64,000 nt of DNA from Acidobacteria bacterium AB60 (GCA_008682415.1 VANK01000004.1:186001-250000), one strand, 5' to 3'. Shown: positions 1-9,213, counted from the first letter of the stretch. A program made the numbers and translations. The notes: generated by a model not told the origin, from the sequence alone.

Positions 1-151
1 CGATGCGGTCGCTCCACCACTCGTAGTAGGGATAGCAGTTGTGCGCATCCATCAGCACGCGCGAGCCGGGCTGAGGAACCTTTTGCGCGGCTCCGCTCGC
101 GGCGTGCAGCAGAAGAGCCAACAAGACGGCTCTCAAGATCGATCGGCTCAT
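1..151 (-). CDS. N-terminus of a secreted PI-PLC/GDPD-like protein (partial)
   Basis: Only the first 50 codons are in the window; the gene runs off the left edge. The ATG at 149-151 opens a typical signal peptide (MSRS, a Leu-rich core, AASGAAQ). The mature protein then begins with a motif DAHNCYPYYEWWSDR. A DAHN-CYP start followed by W..DR recalls secreted PI-PLC or glycerophosphodiesterase-like TIM-barrel proteins, in which this His would be catalytic. That match is from memory and rests on few residues. An AGGAG overlaps the TAG stop of the upstream metallohydrolase gene and sits 7 nt before this ATG, so the two genes are almost certainly co-transcribed. Confidence 0.5.
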   Translation of the reverse strand, partial: MSRSILRAVLLALLLHAASGAAQKVPQPGSRVLMDAHNCYPYYEWWSDRI

Positions 152-161
152 GAAACTGCTC

Positions 162-1649
162 CTACCGGTTCAGGTGATTCAGATAGATGGGATTGGAGAG
201 AAGTTGAAGCACTCCCTTGCTGTCACGGACTTCCACCCGCATCCAGTGCGCATTGCCGTCGCTCATCCAGGAAAACGAAAGAGCTTCAGTTCCCTTACTC
301 GCCGGCAACGGAGCCAGAGAAGGAGTCTCCAGGCCATCCACGAGCACATGCGCCATGGATCCGGCGCACCCATCGAGCAGGATGCGAAAGGCGACGGAGT
401 GACCGGAGGAAACCGCAAGAGTGCCGCCCATGCGCGTCCACTCTCCAGCATCGGCGGAGTCGCGCGCCTCAAGGTCAATCACCTTGTCCCGTGAAGCGGT
501 CAGGTCGATGAAGACGCGGCCCTTGCGAATCCCCTCAAGAATGGCGGGCACAGACAGTTCGCTGGCCTGAACCACCGTCGTGGGCCAGCCAATCGCTCCG
601 GATTCCCCGGGCAGTGCCGGGCCGTTGTGGCTGTCGCTGCCGCCAATCGCCGTCAGCTGCTCTCCCTGCGCCAACTGCTTGTCCCAGAAGTTGGCGCTGA
701 TGAGCGGATGACGCCCGCCGTTGATCACTTCGACGCCGGTAAAGAGGCTCATGTCGACGGTGTTGCTCGGCTCCCACTTGCAACCCATGCAGATCTCGCC
801 GCTGGGCGATTCGGCGTGGTTGATGGAGGCGATCCCGCCCATATCCCGCACCTCGCGCAGCACGTCATTCACGCTGCGCCCGCCGCGCTCCACCACCCTG
901 TAATCGAGGTAACGTGTCACGCCGAAGATATTGAAGTGGCCCCAGAACGTGGTCATCTCCCGCCCCGGAATCAGCAGGAGCCGGTCAAAGTACGGCTGCA
1001 GCTCCCGCATGTCGTCATAGTGGGTCACCGCATTGTGATCGGTGATGGCGATGAAATCGAGTCCCTGCGCTACGGCCGCCTGGGCGGTGAGAAACACCGG
1101 GCAAGGCACGCGGTTCCCGGATTGGCTGACGCAGCTCCCGTCGCTGTGCGCCGTATGCATGTGCAGATCGCCGCGATACCATCGCGTCCCCGTCTCCAGC
1201 GGCGCCTGCGCGAATCCGTGATCCTCCACTTCGGAGTTGAACCGGATCTCCGCGCGATACTCAGACTCCTCGCTCGGCCGGATGTTAGGCACGGAAAGAA
1301 GCAGCTTCCATTTCCCGGCAGGTATCGGACCGGGAAGATACGAAGGCGTGGCGTCGGATTCGCCGATGGTGAAATGCGCCTTGTTGCCGCCGCTGTATCC
1401 CCGGAATCGCTGCGGATCCTCAATACCGAGATCGATGGCCGTCTTGCGTTCCTTGCCCGTATAGCTGAAATCGACGCTGATGCGGTGCACACCGGCGGGA
1501 ACCTCGAACGGCACATCCAAATACGTTTTGTTCTGCGCCCCGGTGACCTTGCCTCGCAGCACAAGGTCAGGGTTCTGTGTTTGGGTGAGAGCCGGATGGC
1601 CGCAAAGGAGGAAGACGAACAACAACAAGGGGACCAGGAGTTTTTTCAA
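162..1649 (-). CDS. CehA/McbA-type PHP-domain metallohydrolase, secreted
   Basis: A 495-residue protein with a signal peptide (MKKLLVPLLLFVFLLCG). A beta-rich region covers about residues 25-145 and a PHP-type metal-dependent phosphoesterase domain about 155-400. Metal-ligand motifs are visible in order: GDLHMHTAHSDGS, FIAITDHN, PGREMTTFWGHFNIFG, SINHAESP and GGSDSHNG. These are the motifs of the CehA/McbA branch of PHP hydrolases, which hydrolyse ester or carbamate-like substrates; the substrate here is unknown. The start has AAGGA 6 nt upstream. It lies 69 nt downstream of a TonB receptor gene and 10 nt upstream of a PLC-like gene on the same strand. Import of a substrate by the receptor and its breakdown outside the cytoplasm is an inference from this order. 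Confidence 0.85.
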   Translation of the reverse strand: MKKLLVPLLLFVFLLCGHPALTQTQNPDLVLRGKVTGAQNKTYLDVPFEVPAGVHRISVDFSYTGKERKTAIDLGIEDPQRFRGYSGGNKAHFTIGESDATPSYLPGPIPAGKWKLLLSVPNIRPSEESEYRAEIRFNSEVEDHGFAQAPLETGTRWYRGDLHMHTAHSDGSCVSQSGNRVPCPVFLTAQAAVAQGLDFIAITDHNAVTHYDDMRELQPYFDRLLLIPGREMTTFWGHFNIFGVTRYLDYRVVERGGRSVNDVLREVRDMGGIASINHAESPSGEICMGCKWEPSNTVDMSLFTGVEVINGGRHPLISANFWDKQLAQGEQLTAIGGSDSHNGPALPGESGAIGWPTTVVQASELSVPAILEGIRKGRVFIDLTASRDKVIDLEARDSADAGEWTRMGGTLAVSSGHSVAFRILLDGCAGSMAHVLVDGLETPSLAPLPASKGTEALSFSWMSDGNAHWMRVEVRDSKGVLQLLSNPIYLNHLNR

Positions 1650-1718
1650 TGTTGTTCCTTCAGAACAGCGGGCCCGGACAGTGTAGCTCCGGGCCCTGGT
1701 GCCGCGAAAGGATGCGCG

Positions 1719-4700
1719 TTAGAAGTTCAGCCGCAGCGCAAACTGCATCACGCGCGGATCTGCGGAAAGCGAGGTGATAGATGCCACGCTGCCGCTGGAG
1801 GCGTTGCCGCTCGGTTGCCCGAAGACGGGGTGGTTGGCAATGTTGAAGACCTGCCAGGTGATCTGCGTGTTGACTCGTTCATTGAACGGGAAGGTCTTGT
1901 AGATCTCAAAATCAAAGAGCTGTGTTCCCGGACCGACCAGCGTATTGCGTCCCACGTTTCCGATGGTGTACTTGCCGGGGTCCGCATACGGAGTGGTCAG
2001 GCCGGTAGCAAGCTGCTTGCAGGCGCTGTTGGCTCCTTCGTAGAACCAGCAGGTCTGCTTGTGGAGGTAGTGAACCGGGGCCACCTGGTTGGGTGTCGCC
2101 ACGGCGTATCCATAGGCATCCAGCAGGCTGCTCTCGCTCGACCACGCCGCCTGGAACGGATGGCCGGTGTAGAAGGTGTAGACGCCGGAGGTCGTCCAGT
2201 TGCCGAGCACCCAGGCAGCCGGCCCTGACTGAAGCATCGACTTGCCGTGGCCGAATGGTAGCTCGTACACGTAATTTGCGGAGATGCGGTGCCGCACGTC
2301 GAAGTCACTGTTGCCGTACCAGCCGCGGTAGTTGCGCCAGTTCGGCGGATCGCCCGAACTCGTCTCCAACTCCTCAGGGGTGTTGTCCAGCGAGTGCGAG
2401 TAGGTGTACGCGCCGCGAACGCTCAGCCCCTGCCGCATGGTGCGTGTAATGGAGGCCTGCAGCCCGCTGTAGTTGCCGTATCCCAGCGGGTCGAGATACT
2501 CTATCTGCCCGAAGTTCGGGTAGGGCACCACTCCGCCAGGAGATGCGGGTGTGGTGAGCACCTGGTTGCCGGAGAACTCCACCTGGTTGTAGTTATGCAG
2601 CACATCCAGGTTGGTGGAGTGTGTGCCAACGTAGTCGGCCTCCGCCAGCCACGCAGAGGTCACCTGCCGCTGAACGCCAAAGCTCCACTGCTGAACCCTC
2701 GGGACCTTGATGTCCGGGTTAACCGCGCGGATGTGGAAGGCTTGCAAGTTGCTGAAGTCGATCGTCGTCGGATCGAGGAAGTTGTTCGGGAAACCCACCG
2801 ACGGGGTGAGCACCGGCTTGGTGTTGCTGGCGATGGTCTTATTGATCAGAAACGGAGGATTCAGCGAAAGCTGATCCTCGCTGCCGATACGCTCCAGCGC
2901 GGTGTAGTAGATGCCGTAGCCGCCGCGCAGCACAGTGTCATGCGTCAGGCTGTACGATGCGCCGACGCGCGGTCCGAAGTTGGTGGTGTTGGTGTTCACC
3001 AGCGAACGCTGGCTCAGGTCGCCATCGCTGGCAAAAACCATGGAGCCAGAACCGGCGGGGTTGAAGTTGGCCACGCGGTTCTTGCCGTCCACCGCGGGCG
3101 AGGCAAAGTCGTAGCGCAGACCAAGGTTGAGCGTCAGCTTCGGCGTCACCTTCCAGTCGTCTTCCGCGAACCCCGAGGCCATCCACAGGCGCTGATCCAC
3201 AAACAGCACGTTGGTCAGCTGCGTGGACTGCGTGAGTCCCAGCAGGCCGTCCGCATAGGAGAGGCCGCCCGTGAAGATGCCGGTAAATCCGAGATCGCCG
3301 CGCGTGCCCGGCTCATCCTGGAAAATGTTGCGCATTGGCAAGAACACGGTGGCGCCGAACTTCAGCGTGTGATTCCCGCGCGTCCACGAGAGCGTGTCGT
3401 TGTACTGGTAGAGCATGGGAATCTGGCGTTTCGGCAAAAAATCCGGCGAGCCGAGGAAGGTCTTGTTGGTGAACTGCGTCAGCGGAACCCCGCCGCCCGA
3501 TGCGGAACTGATCGGAATTCCCGGAACGAAGTCGCCCGCGTGCTGCGTGAGGTTGAACGGCTGCTGCTGCGCGTACGAGAAATCCCGTACCCAGCCGAAA
3601 CGGAAGTCGTTCACCATGGTGGGGCTGATGAGCCGCGTCCAACCCAGCACCGCGCTCGCGCCCTTCAGCTGTTGATTGCCCCAGGCCGAGGTCGAGGTGC
3701 CATCCGCCAGTCCGCCGAAGTATCCAGGAATGCTGCGCGTCCGGTTGAAGTAATTGAAGCGGACGAAGGAGCTGTCTTTGGACGACAGCGTCCAGTCCAC
3801 CCGGGCGTCATAGCTCGAGTTGAAGTCGGTGAGCGCGCCGGTTCGCGAGTAGTTGTTTAGCTCAGGATAGGTCGATCCACCATTCTTGAAGTTGGGCTGC
3901 GGAAAGAGTGCCATCAGCGCACTGACCGTCGGATCGATGCGCCCCGAGGGAATCTGATTGTTGGCGAACGCCGTACACCCGCTCTTGACGCTGTAGGGAG
4001 TCGCGCAGGTCAGCGGATCGTACACGGTCGGATATGGGGCCACCCCGGCCGCAGCCGCCGCCGCGGAGCTGAAGTCGCCAATGCGCTCGTTGGGCAGCGG
4101 CACCGTGGAGATGCGCGAGACCCCCTGCTTCACCCGCGTGTCTTCATAGTTGAAGAAGAAGAACCCGTGGTCGCGAACGATCGGCCCACCGATGCTGCCG
4201 CCAAACTGATTCTGGTTGTCCTCCGCCTTCTTGGCCAGCGTTTGCTTGGAGAAGTAGTCAAACGCGTCGAAGTACTGGTTACGGACGTATTCGAACGCCG
4301 TACCATGGAACTCATTGGCGCCCCTCCGCGTGTTCACTGAAACCACTGCCCCCGGCGCCCGGCCATATTCGGCCGAGTACGGATTCGTGATGACGTTGAA
4401 CTCCGAGATGACATCCACCGAGGGATGCGCCGCCTCCGTGCTTAACTCCTGCACGTTCTCTGAGAAGGTATTGTTATCAATGCCGTCCAGAATGAAGTTG
4501 TTCTGCAGCGTGTGGATGCCGTTCACATTGAAATCACCGGTCCGTCCCGCCGAGGTCGCTCCGCTCTGGTTGGTATAACGGTTGATCTGGACGCCCGGCA
4601 CCGTGCGCAGCAGGTCGTCCCAGTTGCGCAGGTACAGCGGAGTATCGGCAATCGTCTCCGAAGTCACCAGCGTGCTGATCGACGCATCGTCCCGCGAAAG

Positions 4701-5141
4701 CTCGGCCGCGCCCGCGCTCACCTCCACCGTCTGGTCCGTGGTGCCGACCTGCAACTGAAAGTCCGAGCGCGAGTGGAACCCTACGCTGATGACCGCATGC
4801 TGCTTCTCCGCCTTGAATCCCGGTGCCGACACCGTAAGGGTGTAGTTGCCGATCGGCAGCTCGGGGAAGATGTAATTCCCGTCCGACGCCGACTTTGTCG
4901 TCCGTTCATATCCCGTCGCGTCATCCCTAATGGTGAGACTCGCGTTCCTTACCACCGCACCGGAGGCATCGGTCACCTGCCCGCTGACCGTACCGGTATT
5001 GACCTGCCCGCTCGCCGTTATCGTGGCGAGAACGAGACAAACGATGAGGCTGCTGATTGCCGCCAGTATCCGCACGCCGGCACTCCGGCTTAGTCGGCGG
5101 CCCATCGTTGACACACGACCACCTTGGCTCTTGCACATCAT
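1719..5141 (-). CDS. TonB-dependent receptor with N-terminal carboxypeptidase-regulatory-like domain (Oar-like)
   Basis: A 1140-residue outer-membrane transporter of the large Oar-like kind frequent in Acidobacteriota. A signal sequence (hydrophobic about 28-43) is followed by a CarboxypepD-regulatory-like beta-sandwich (about 45-125; GTVSGQVTDASGAVV). A plug domain (about 130-330) contains DFNVNGIHTLQNNFILDG and PYSAEYGRAPGAVVSV. A 22-strand-type barrel ends with the aromatic C-terminus ALRLNF needed for BAM assembly. AAGGAG lies 7 nt before the ATG-ATG start at 5141, favouring it over the internal Met at about residue 13. It is the first gene of a minus-strand group with the metallohydrolase and PLC-like genes, and divergent from the membrane regulator at 5425. 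The transported substrate cannot be read from the sequence. Confidence 0.9.
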   Translation of the reverse strand: MMCKSQGGRVSTMGRRLSRSAGVRILAAISSLIVCLVLATITASGQVNTGTVSGQVTDASGAVVRNASLTIRDDATGYERTTKSASDGNYIFPELPIGNYTLTVSAPGFKAEKQHAVISVGFHSRSDFQLQVGTTDQTVEVSAGAAELSRDDASISTLVTSETIADTPLYLRNWDDLLRTVPGVQINRYTNQSGATSAGRTGDFNVNGIHTLQNNFILDGIDNNTFSENVQELSTEAAHPSVDVISEFNVITNPYSAEYGRAPGAVVSVNTRRGANEFHGTAFEYVRNQYFDAFDYFSKQTLAKKAEDNQNQFGGSIGGPIVRDHGFFFFNYEDTRVKQGVSRISTVPLPNERIGDFSSAAAAAAGVAPYPTVYDPLTCATPYSVKSGCTAFANNQIPSGRIDPTVSALMALFPQPNFKNGGSTYPELNNYSRTGALTDFNSSYDARVDWTLSSKDSSFVRFNYFNRTRSIPGYFGGLADGTSTSAWGNQQLKGASAVLGWTRLISPTMVNDFRFGWVRDFSYAQQQPFNLTQHAGDFVPGIPISSASGGGVPLTQFTNKTFLGSPDFLPKRQIPMLYQYNDTLSWTRGNHTLKFGATVFLPMRNIFQDEPGTRGDLGFTGIFTGGLSYADGLLGLTQSTQLTNVLFVDQRLWMASGFAEDDWKVTPKLTLNLGLRYDFASPAVDGKNRVANFNPAGSGSMVFASDGDLSQRSLVNTNTTNFGPRVGASYSLTHDTVLRGGYGIYYTALERIGSEDQLSLNPPFLINKTIASNTKPVLTPSVGFPNNFLDPTTIDFSNLQAFHIRAVNPDIKVPRVQQWSFGVQRQVTSAWLAEADYVGTHSTNLDVLHNYNQVEFSGNQVLTTPASPGGVVPYPNFGQIEYLDPLGYGNYSGLQASITRTMRQGLSVRGAYTYSHSLDNTPEELETSSGDPPNWRNYRGWYGNSDFDVRHRISANYVYELPFGHGKSMLQSGPAAWVLGNWTTSGVYTFYTGHPFQAAWSSESSLLDAYGYAVATPNQVAPVHYLHKQTCWFYEGANSACKQLATGLTTPYADPGKYTIGNVGRNTLVGPGTQLFDFEIYKTFPFNERVNTQITWQVFNIANHPVFGQPSGNASSGSVASITSLSADPRVMQFALRLNF

Positions 5142-5243
5142 GAGGCGCTCCTTTTGGAAAGCATTCTCCCGGAGGGAAGTGAGAGAACTGCCAGCCTCAT
5201 CCTAGGCAGGCGCAACGCGCAAACGGAACGTGTAGAAATCGAT

Positions 5244-5269
5244 GTACACCCGTGTATACACCGGTGTAC
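5244..5269. promoter_or_regulatory. 26-bp near-perfect palindrome, candidate operator
   Basis: The arms GTACACC and GGTGTAC surround a centre GTGTATACAC. Read against its own reverse complement, 24 of 26 positions match. It sits in the 283-bp gap between the divergent TonB receptor (start 102 bp away) and the regulator gene (start 155 bp away). The site has the form of a binding site for a dimeric DNA-binding protein; which protein binds is unknown. Confidence 0.6.
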
Positions 5270-5424
5270 GAGCGCCGTAAGTCACACATCGTATTGATCC
5301 CGTTGCGAAGATGAAAATTCAGCAAAACCAAGGCCACCCACCGCCTTCCGGGCGCCGATTTTCATTCTGTGTTGATCCGCAGATCCTATGGTCAAAGGTG
5401 TAGCGGCTTCCCCCTGATGCAACC

Positions 5425-6765
5425 GTGAGAGCGTCCTCCAACCCGCAGTTGCGAAACCCACCCGATTTGCCAGGCGGATCGGGTGCGGATCAGTTCGCCC
5501 AGGATCCCTACTGGCGCCTCGCACAATCGGTCGCCGCCGGTCCCCACTTCGAGCGCTCTCCGCTGCTGTCGAAATTTCTCCTATATGTCGTGGCCGAGAC
5601 CCTGGCCGGCAGGCAGTCCTCCATCAGCGAGCACAAAATTGGGGTCGCGGTCTTCGGCAGACCGCACACCTACCGTACCGATCAGGACAACATCGTGCGC
5701 AACTACGCACGTCAGCTCCGCAGGCGGCTTTCAGAACACTTCGCCGGCGTCGGCCGCGACGAGCCCACACGCATCGAGATACCCATCGGCGGCTACGTCC
5801 CCGCCTTCGTCGCCGGCGAGCGCCTCACCGCAACAGAGCGAGCTCATCCGCCCGCAGAGCCCCCGGCACTCTACGACCACCACCCTGATTCCTCACCGCG
5901 CCTGCTGAAGCTCTGGCCCACTGTCCGCCGCGCTCTGCTCGCCCTGGTTCTGGTCGTCCTGATCGCCGGTGTCTATTGGTCGCTGAACCGTTGGCCTCTC
6001 GTCCGCGCGTCCTCTTCCGATCCGGCCCGCATCCTCTGGCACGCCATCCTGCCCCAGACTGGAACCGTCTACGTGGTCCCATCCGACGCCGGATTCACCC
6101 TGATGGAGGACATGTCGCACCGTCGCCTGCCTCTCGACGACTACATCCGCGGCTCCTATGAACCAATCGACCCAGGCGGCCTCAATGCGCACACCCGCCA
6201 GGACCTCTCCTCCCAGCGATACACCGATCTGGTCAGCCTCAAGATCATCGCTTCTCTGGCGCGGCAACCGGAATTCGATCCGCAGCGCGTCCAGCTCCGC
6301 TTCCCGCGCGATGTGCGAATCGACGACCTGAAAACTGCAAATGCCCTGATCATCGGCTCTGCCAACTCGAACCCCTGGGCCGCCCTGGGAGACGCCAAGA
6401 CCAACTTCCGCATCGTTCCCCGCGAAAACATGGACGGAGCCGCGATCATCAACGCGCACCCTCTTGCCGGCGAGCAGACTTCGTATCAAAGCCACTGGAA
6501 TGAGCCTTCCCACGACACCTATGCGCTGATTCTCTTCGTACCGAACCTCAGCGGTGCTGGACACCTCTGGCTCATCGAAGGACTCGACGTAGCCGGCACC
6601 GAAGCGGCTGCGGACGCGCTCTTCCATCCTGAATCCATCAGCGCGATCCTGGAGCGCGCTCGGCGCTCCGATGGAACCCTGCGCCCATTCGAGATTCTCC
6701 TGCACACCACCAGCATTCAATCCAACGCCGCAGGCACGCAGGTCCTCGCCGCCAGAATCGGCTGA
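5425..6765 (+). CDS. Membrane-anchored winged-helix-like regulator, divergent from TonB receptor
   Basis: A 446-residue protein read from a GTG start; the only nearby ATG (5417) runs into a stop after two codons. Residues about 25-125 (SPLLSKFLLYVVAETLAG, ISEHKIGVAVFGR, DNIVRNYARQLRRRL, IEIPIGGYVPAF) match the winged-helix-like N-terminal domain seen in many acidobacterial and rhizobial membrane regulators and adenylate-cyclase-like proteins. One transmembrane segment (about 172-190, ALLALVLVVLIAGVYW) follows. The C-terminal 250 residues are probably periplasmic and I do not recognise them. Its position opposite the TonB receptor, with a palindrome between, suggests it controls that operon in response to a periplasmic signal; this is inference. 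Confidence 0.7.
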   Translation: MRASSNPQLRNPPDLPGGSGADQFAQDPYWRLAQSVAAGPHFERSPLLSKFLLYVVAETLAGRQSSISEHKIGVAVFGRPHTYRTDQDNIVRNYARQLRRRLSEHFAGVGRDEPTRIEIPIGGYVPAFVAGERLTATERAHPPAEPPALYDHHPDSSPRLLKLWPTVRRALLALVLVVLIAGVYWSLNRWPLVRASSSDPARILWHAILPQTGTVYVVPSDAGFTLMEDMSHRRLPLDDYIRGSYEPIDPGGLNAHTRQDLSSQRYTDLVSLKIIASLARQPEFDPQRVQLRFPRDVRIDDLKTANALIIGSANSNPWAALGDAKTNFRIVPRENMDGAAIINAHPLAGEQTSYQSHWNEPSHDTYALILFVPNLSGAGHLWLIEGLDVAGTEAAADALFHPESISAILERARRSDGTLRPFEILLHTTSIQSNAAGTQVLAARIG

Positions 6766-6875
6766 CCCCTCAGCCCAACGCACCGGCCAGTATCTTGAGT
6801 GGGGTCAAAGCAGAAGCAAAACGAGAGGAATGGAAGTGAAGGAACTGAGTCGAACTTCTCAAGCGGCCCATTGTA

Positions 6876-6950
6876 TGGAGCGGGAGACCGGGATCGAACC
6901 GGCGACATTCAGCTTGGGAAGCTGACGTTCTACCACTGAACTACTCCCGC
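6876..6950 (-). tRNA. tRNA-Gly(CCC)
   Basis: Cloverleaf on the minus strand: acceptor GCGGGAG pairs with CTCCCGC, discriminator U (usual for tRNA-Gly), and CCA is encoded (6876-6878). The D-arm has AGTTCAGTGGTAGAAC and the T-arm GGTTCGATCCC. The anticodon stem TCAGC/GCTGA encloses loop TTCCCAA, giving anticodon CCC for GGG codons. A TATAAT-like -10 lies about 70 bp upstream (7021-7026, minus strand), with no clear -35. Confidence 0.95.
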
Positions 6951-7184
6951 CCATCGGTGACGCAGGCAGAAGCTCCACCAAGAGCAACTCCGCGCACGCA
7001 CCACCTTAACTCATCTGCCGATTATATTACGGCGCGCACGAGCCTGCCTTCCCTCCTCGCAACCCGCCAGTTGCGCCGCCGGCCGCCCGCTCCCGAACTC
7101 TCCGGAATCTCCGGCGTACCTCCATTGCCCCATGCCCACCTCAGGGGCCTCCTCAGCTGCACACAGGCCCTCGACCCTCGCGCG

Positions 7185-7604
7185 CTAGCGGCTGCCGGGC
7201 GGAACCAGGAACTCCGGATCCACCGGAATCTGCAACGCATTGGCAATCGCGTTGGTCTGGCTAGCCATCGCGATCACGGCCATCAATTCCTCATGCTGCG
7301 CCTCCGTCAACCCCTTGGCCCGCGCCGCCGCCGTGTGCGAATGAATGCAATAGGTGCAGCTGTTCAGGGTTGAAACAGCAATGTAGAGGAGCTCCTTGGT
7401 CAACGGATCCAGTGCACCCGGCTCCAGCATCACCTGCTTGAGACTCGCCCAGGTCCGTTCCAGGAGAGCGGGCTGATTCGCCAGGGCTCGCCAGAAGTTG
7501 TTCACAAAATCTGACTTCCGCGTCGCGCGAATATCGTCAAACACCGCCTGCACACGCGGTGCGCCCCTCACTTCCTCATCCGTCCATAGCCGCACAGTGG
7601 ACAT
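7185..7604 (-). CDS. AhpD-like / carboxymuconolactone decarboxylase family protein
   Basis: A 139-residue alpha-helical protein with the AhpD core motif CTYCIHSH (CxxCxxxH, about residues 82-89), preceded by LLYIAVSTLNS and followed by TEAQHEELMAVI. Members with this motif have alkylhydroperoxidase or disulfide reductase activity, or belong to the carboxymuconolactone decarboxylase fold; the true reaction is unknown. The ATG at 7604 has AAAGGTG 7 nt before it, which decides the start over a TTG two codons upstream. It is divergent from the MocR-type regulator at 7738, a likely regulatory pair. Confidence 0.88.
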   Translation of the reverse strand: MSTVRLWTDEEVRGAPRVQAVFDDIRATRKSDFVNNFWRALANQPALLERTWASLKQVMLEPGALDPLTKELLYIAVSTLNSCTYCIHSHTAAARAKGLTEAQHEELMAVIAMASQTNAIANALQIPVDPEFLVPPGSR

Positions 7605-7737
7605 CGTCAATCACCTTTTCCATACTCTTCTTCAACCACAACAGCAATAAATGCCGCCCCGAGATTGTTACGAACCGGCAATTTGGTTGATTCAGGCGGG
7701 TTGAGTGCGACCACGATTCTTCCTACAATTCTGGTCG

Positions 7738-9213
7738 ATGACCCGCGTGGGAGCGTCTGTCAGCCCTGTCATAGCCATCGATCGCGACGAGGCCAAGCCA
7801 TTACATAAACAAGTCTACGATGGCTACAGAGACGCGATTCTGCGTGGCGATCTGGTGCCCGGCCAAAAGGTTCCCTCCAGCCGCGAACTCGCTCTCGATA
7901 TCCGCGTCTCGCGCTTCCCTGTCCTCCATGCCTACGCGCAACTCACGGCAGAGGGGTACTTCGAAAGCCAGACGGGCTCGGGAACCTTCATCTCCTCCAC
8001 GCTGCCCGAAGCCACCTTGCCCTCCGACGACGCGCCCGATGAGCCATCACAGGGCCCCTCAGGAAATCGCCCCGTCTCCAAGCGGGCGCATCTCTATCCC
8101 AAGTATCCCCGGGACGTAGCCATCTCCGGCCTGGGCGCCTTCTGCCTCCATCATGCCGAGTTGGATCGCTTCCCGTTTCACGTTTGGTCCGCGCTTCTGG
8201 CGCGCCACAGCCGCAACCCCTCCTCCGCGTCCTTGCGGCGCATCGACCCCATGGGGTCCCCGCGCTTTCGCAAGGAGATCTGCCACTATCTGCGCACCGC
8301 CAGGTCCGTAAAGTGCGAGCCGGAGCAGGTCATGATCGTCTCGGGCTCCCAGCAGGCGCTCGATATCACCTCCCGCGCGCTCCTCGATCCCGGCGATACC
8401 GTGGCGCTGGAGGAGCCCGGGTACAGCCTGCAGCGCAAATTGCTCGCCGCCTCCGGCTGCCGGCTCAAGCTTATTCCCGTCGACGAACAGGGAATGGACG
8501 TTACCCGCCTGGCTCGTTGCCGCGCCGTCAAAGCAGCCTTCGTCACGCCCTCCCATCAATTCCCGATGGGGTCCACCATGAGCGCCACGCGGCGTCTCCA
8601 TCTGCTCAACTGGGCGCAGAACACCGGCTCGTGGGTTGTGGAGGACGACTACGACAGCGAGTATCGTTATGACGCCCAGCCCATCGCTTCATTGCAAGGG
8701 CTCGACGCCAACGCGCGCGTGATCTACATCGGCACCTTCAGCAAGATCCTCTTTCCGTCGCTGCGTGTCGGCTACATCGTCATCCCGCGCGATCTGGTCC
8801 CCACCTTTGAATCGGTTCGATTCGCCCTCGATATCTTCCCGCCCTATCTCTATCAGGAGGCCCTCGCGGACTTCCTCGCGCTCGGGCACCTCGGCCGCTA
8901 TATCCGCAAGATGCGGCAGATATACTCCGAGCGCCGCACCGTCCTGATGGAATCGCTGCAATCGGAGTTTGGCGACTTCCTCGAAAAGCACGGCTCGCCC
9001 GCGGGCATGCACGTCTCCGTGACTCTCCCCGACGGCTTTGACGATGTGGAGATCGCCGCCCGCGCCGCGCTCCACCGGCTGTTGCTCTGGCCGCTCTCGC
9101 GCTACTACGCCGGAGAAAAGCCTCGCCATGGCTTTGTGCTGGGCTACGGCAGCGCCCCAGCCGAACATATTCCCGCCGCCGTAAAACAACTGCGCGCACT
9201 CCTCATCGACTAA
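7738..9213 (+). CDS. MocR/PdxR-type transcriptional regulator (GntR HTH fused to aminotransferase class I domain)
   Basis: A 491-residue protein. The N-terminal GntR winged helix (about 20-85: PLHKQVYDGYRDAILRGDLV, KVPSSRELA, GYFESQTGSGTFIS) is followed by a fold-type I aminotransferase-like domain. The PLP-binding lysine is visible in GTFSKILFPSLRVGY, and the upstream motifs VVEDDYDSEYRYD and SGSQQALD are intact, so PLP binding is expected. The ATG at 7738 was chosen; a GTG at 7705 in the same frame would add 11 residues. It lies 133 bp from the divergent AhpD-like gene, a pairing typical of MocR regulators and their targets. It may be both repressor and activator; its ligand is unknown. Confidence 0.9.
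   Translation: MTRVGASVSPVIAIDRDEAKPLHKQVYDGYRDAILRGDLVPGQKVPSSRELALDIRVSRFPVLHAYAQLTAEGYFESQTGSGTFISSTLPEATLPSDDAPDEPSQGPSGNRPVSKRAHLYPKYPRDVAISGLGAFCLHHAELDRFPFHVWSALLARHSRNPSSASLRRIDPMGSPRFRKEICHYLRTARSVKCEPEQVMIVSGSQQALDITSRALLDPGDTVALEEPGYSLQRKLLAASGCRLKLIPVDEQGMDVTRLARCRAVKAAFVTPSHQFPMGSTMSATRRLHLLNWAQNTGSWVVEDDYDSEYRYDAQPIASLQGLDANARVIYIGTFSKILFPSLRVGYIVIPRDLVPTFESVRFALDIFPPYLYQEALADFLALGHLGRYIRKMRQIYSERRTVLMESLQSEFGDFLEKHGSPAGMHVSVTLPDGFDDVEIAARAALHRLLLWPLSRYYAGEKPRHGFVLGYGSAPAEHIPAAVKQLRALLID

Noticed and set aside
627..2228. Plus-strand frame of 533 codons
   Set aside because: It is antisense to the metallohydrolase and TonB receptor genes, whose motifs are unmistakable; it is a shadow of GC-rich codon usage.
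6671..6925. Plus-strand frame ending METGIEPATFSLGS
   Set aside because: Such endings are a well-known artefact of reading antisense through a tRNA gene, here tRNA-Gly.
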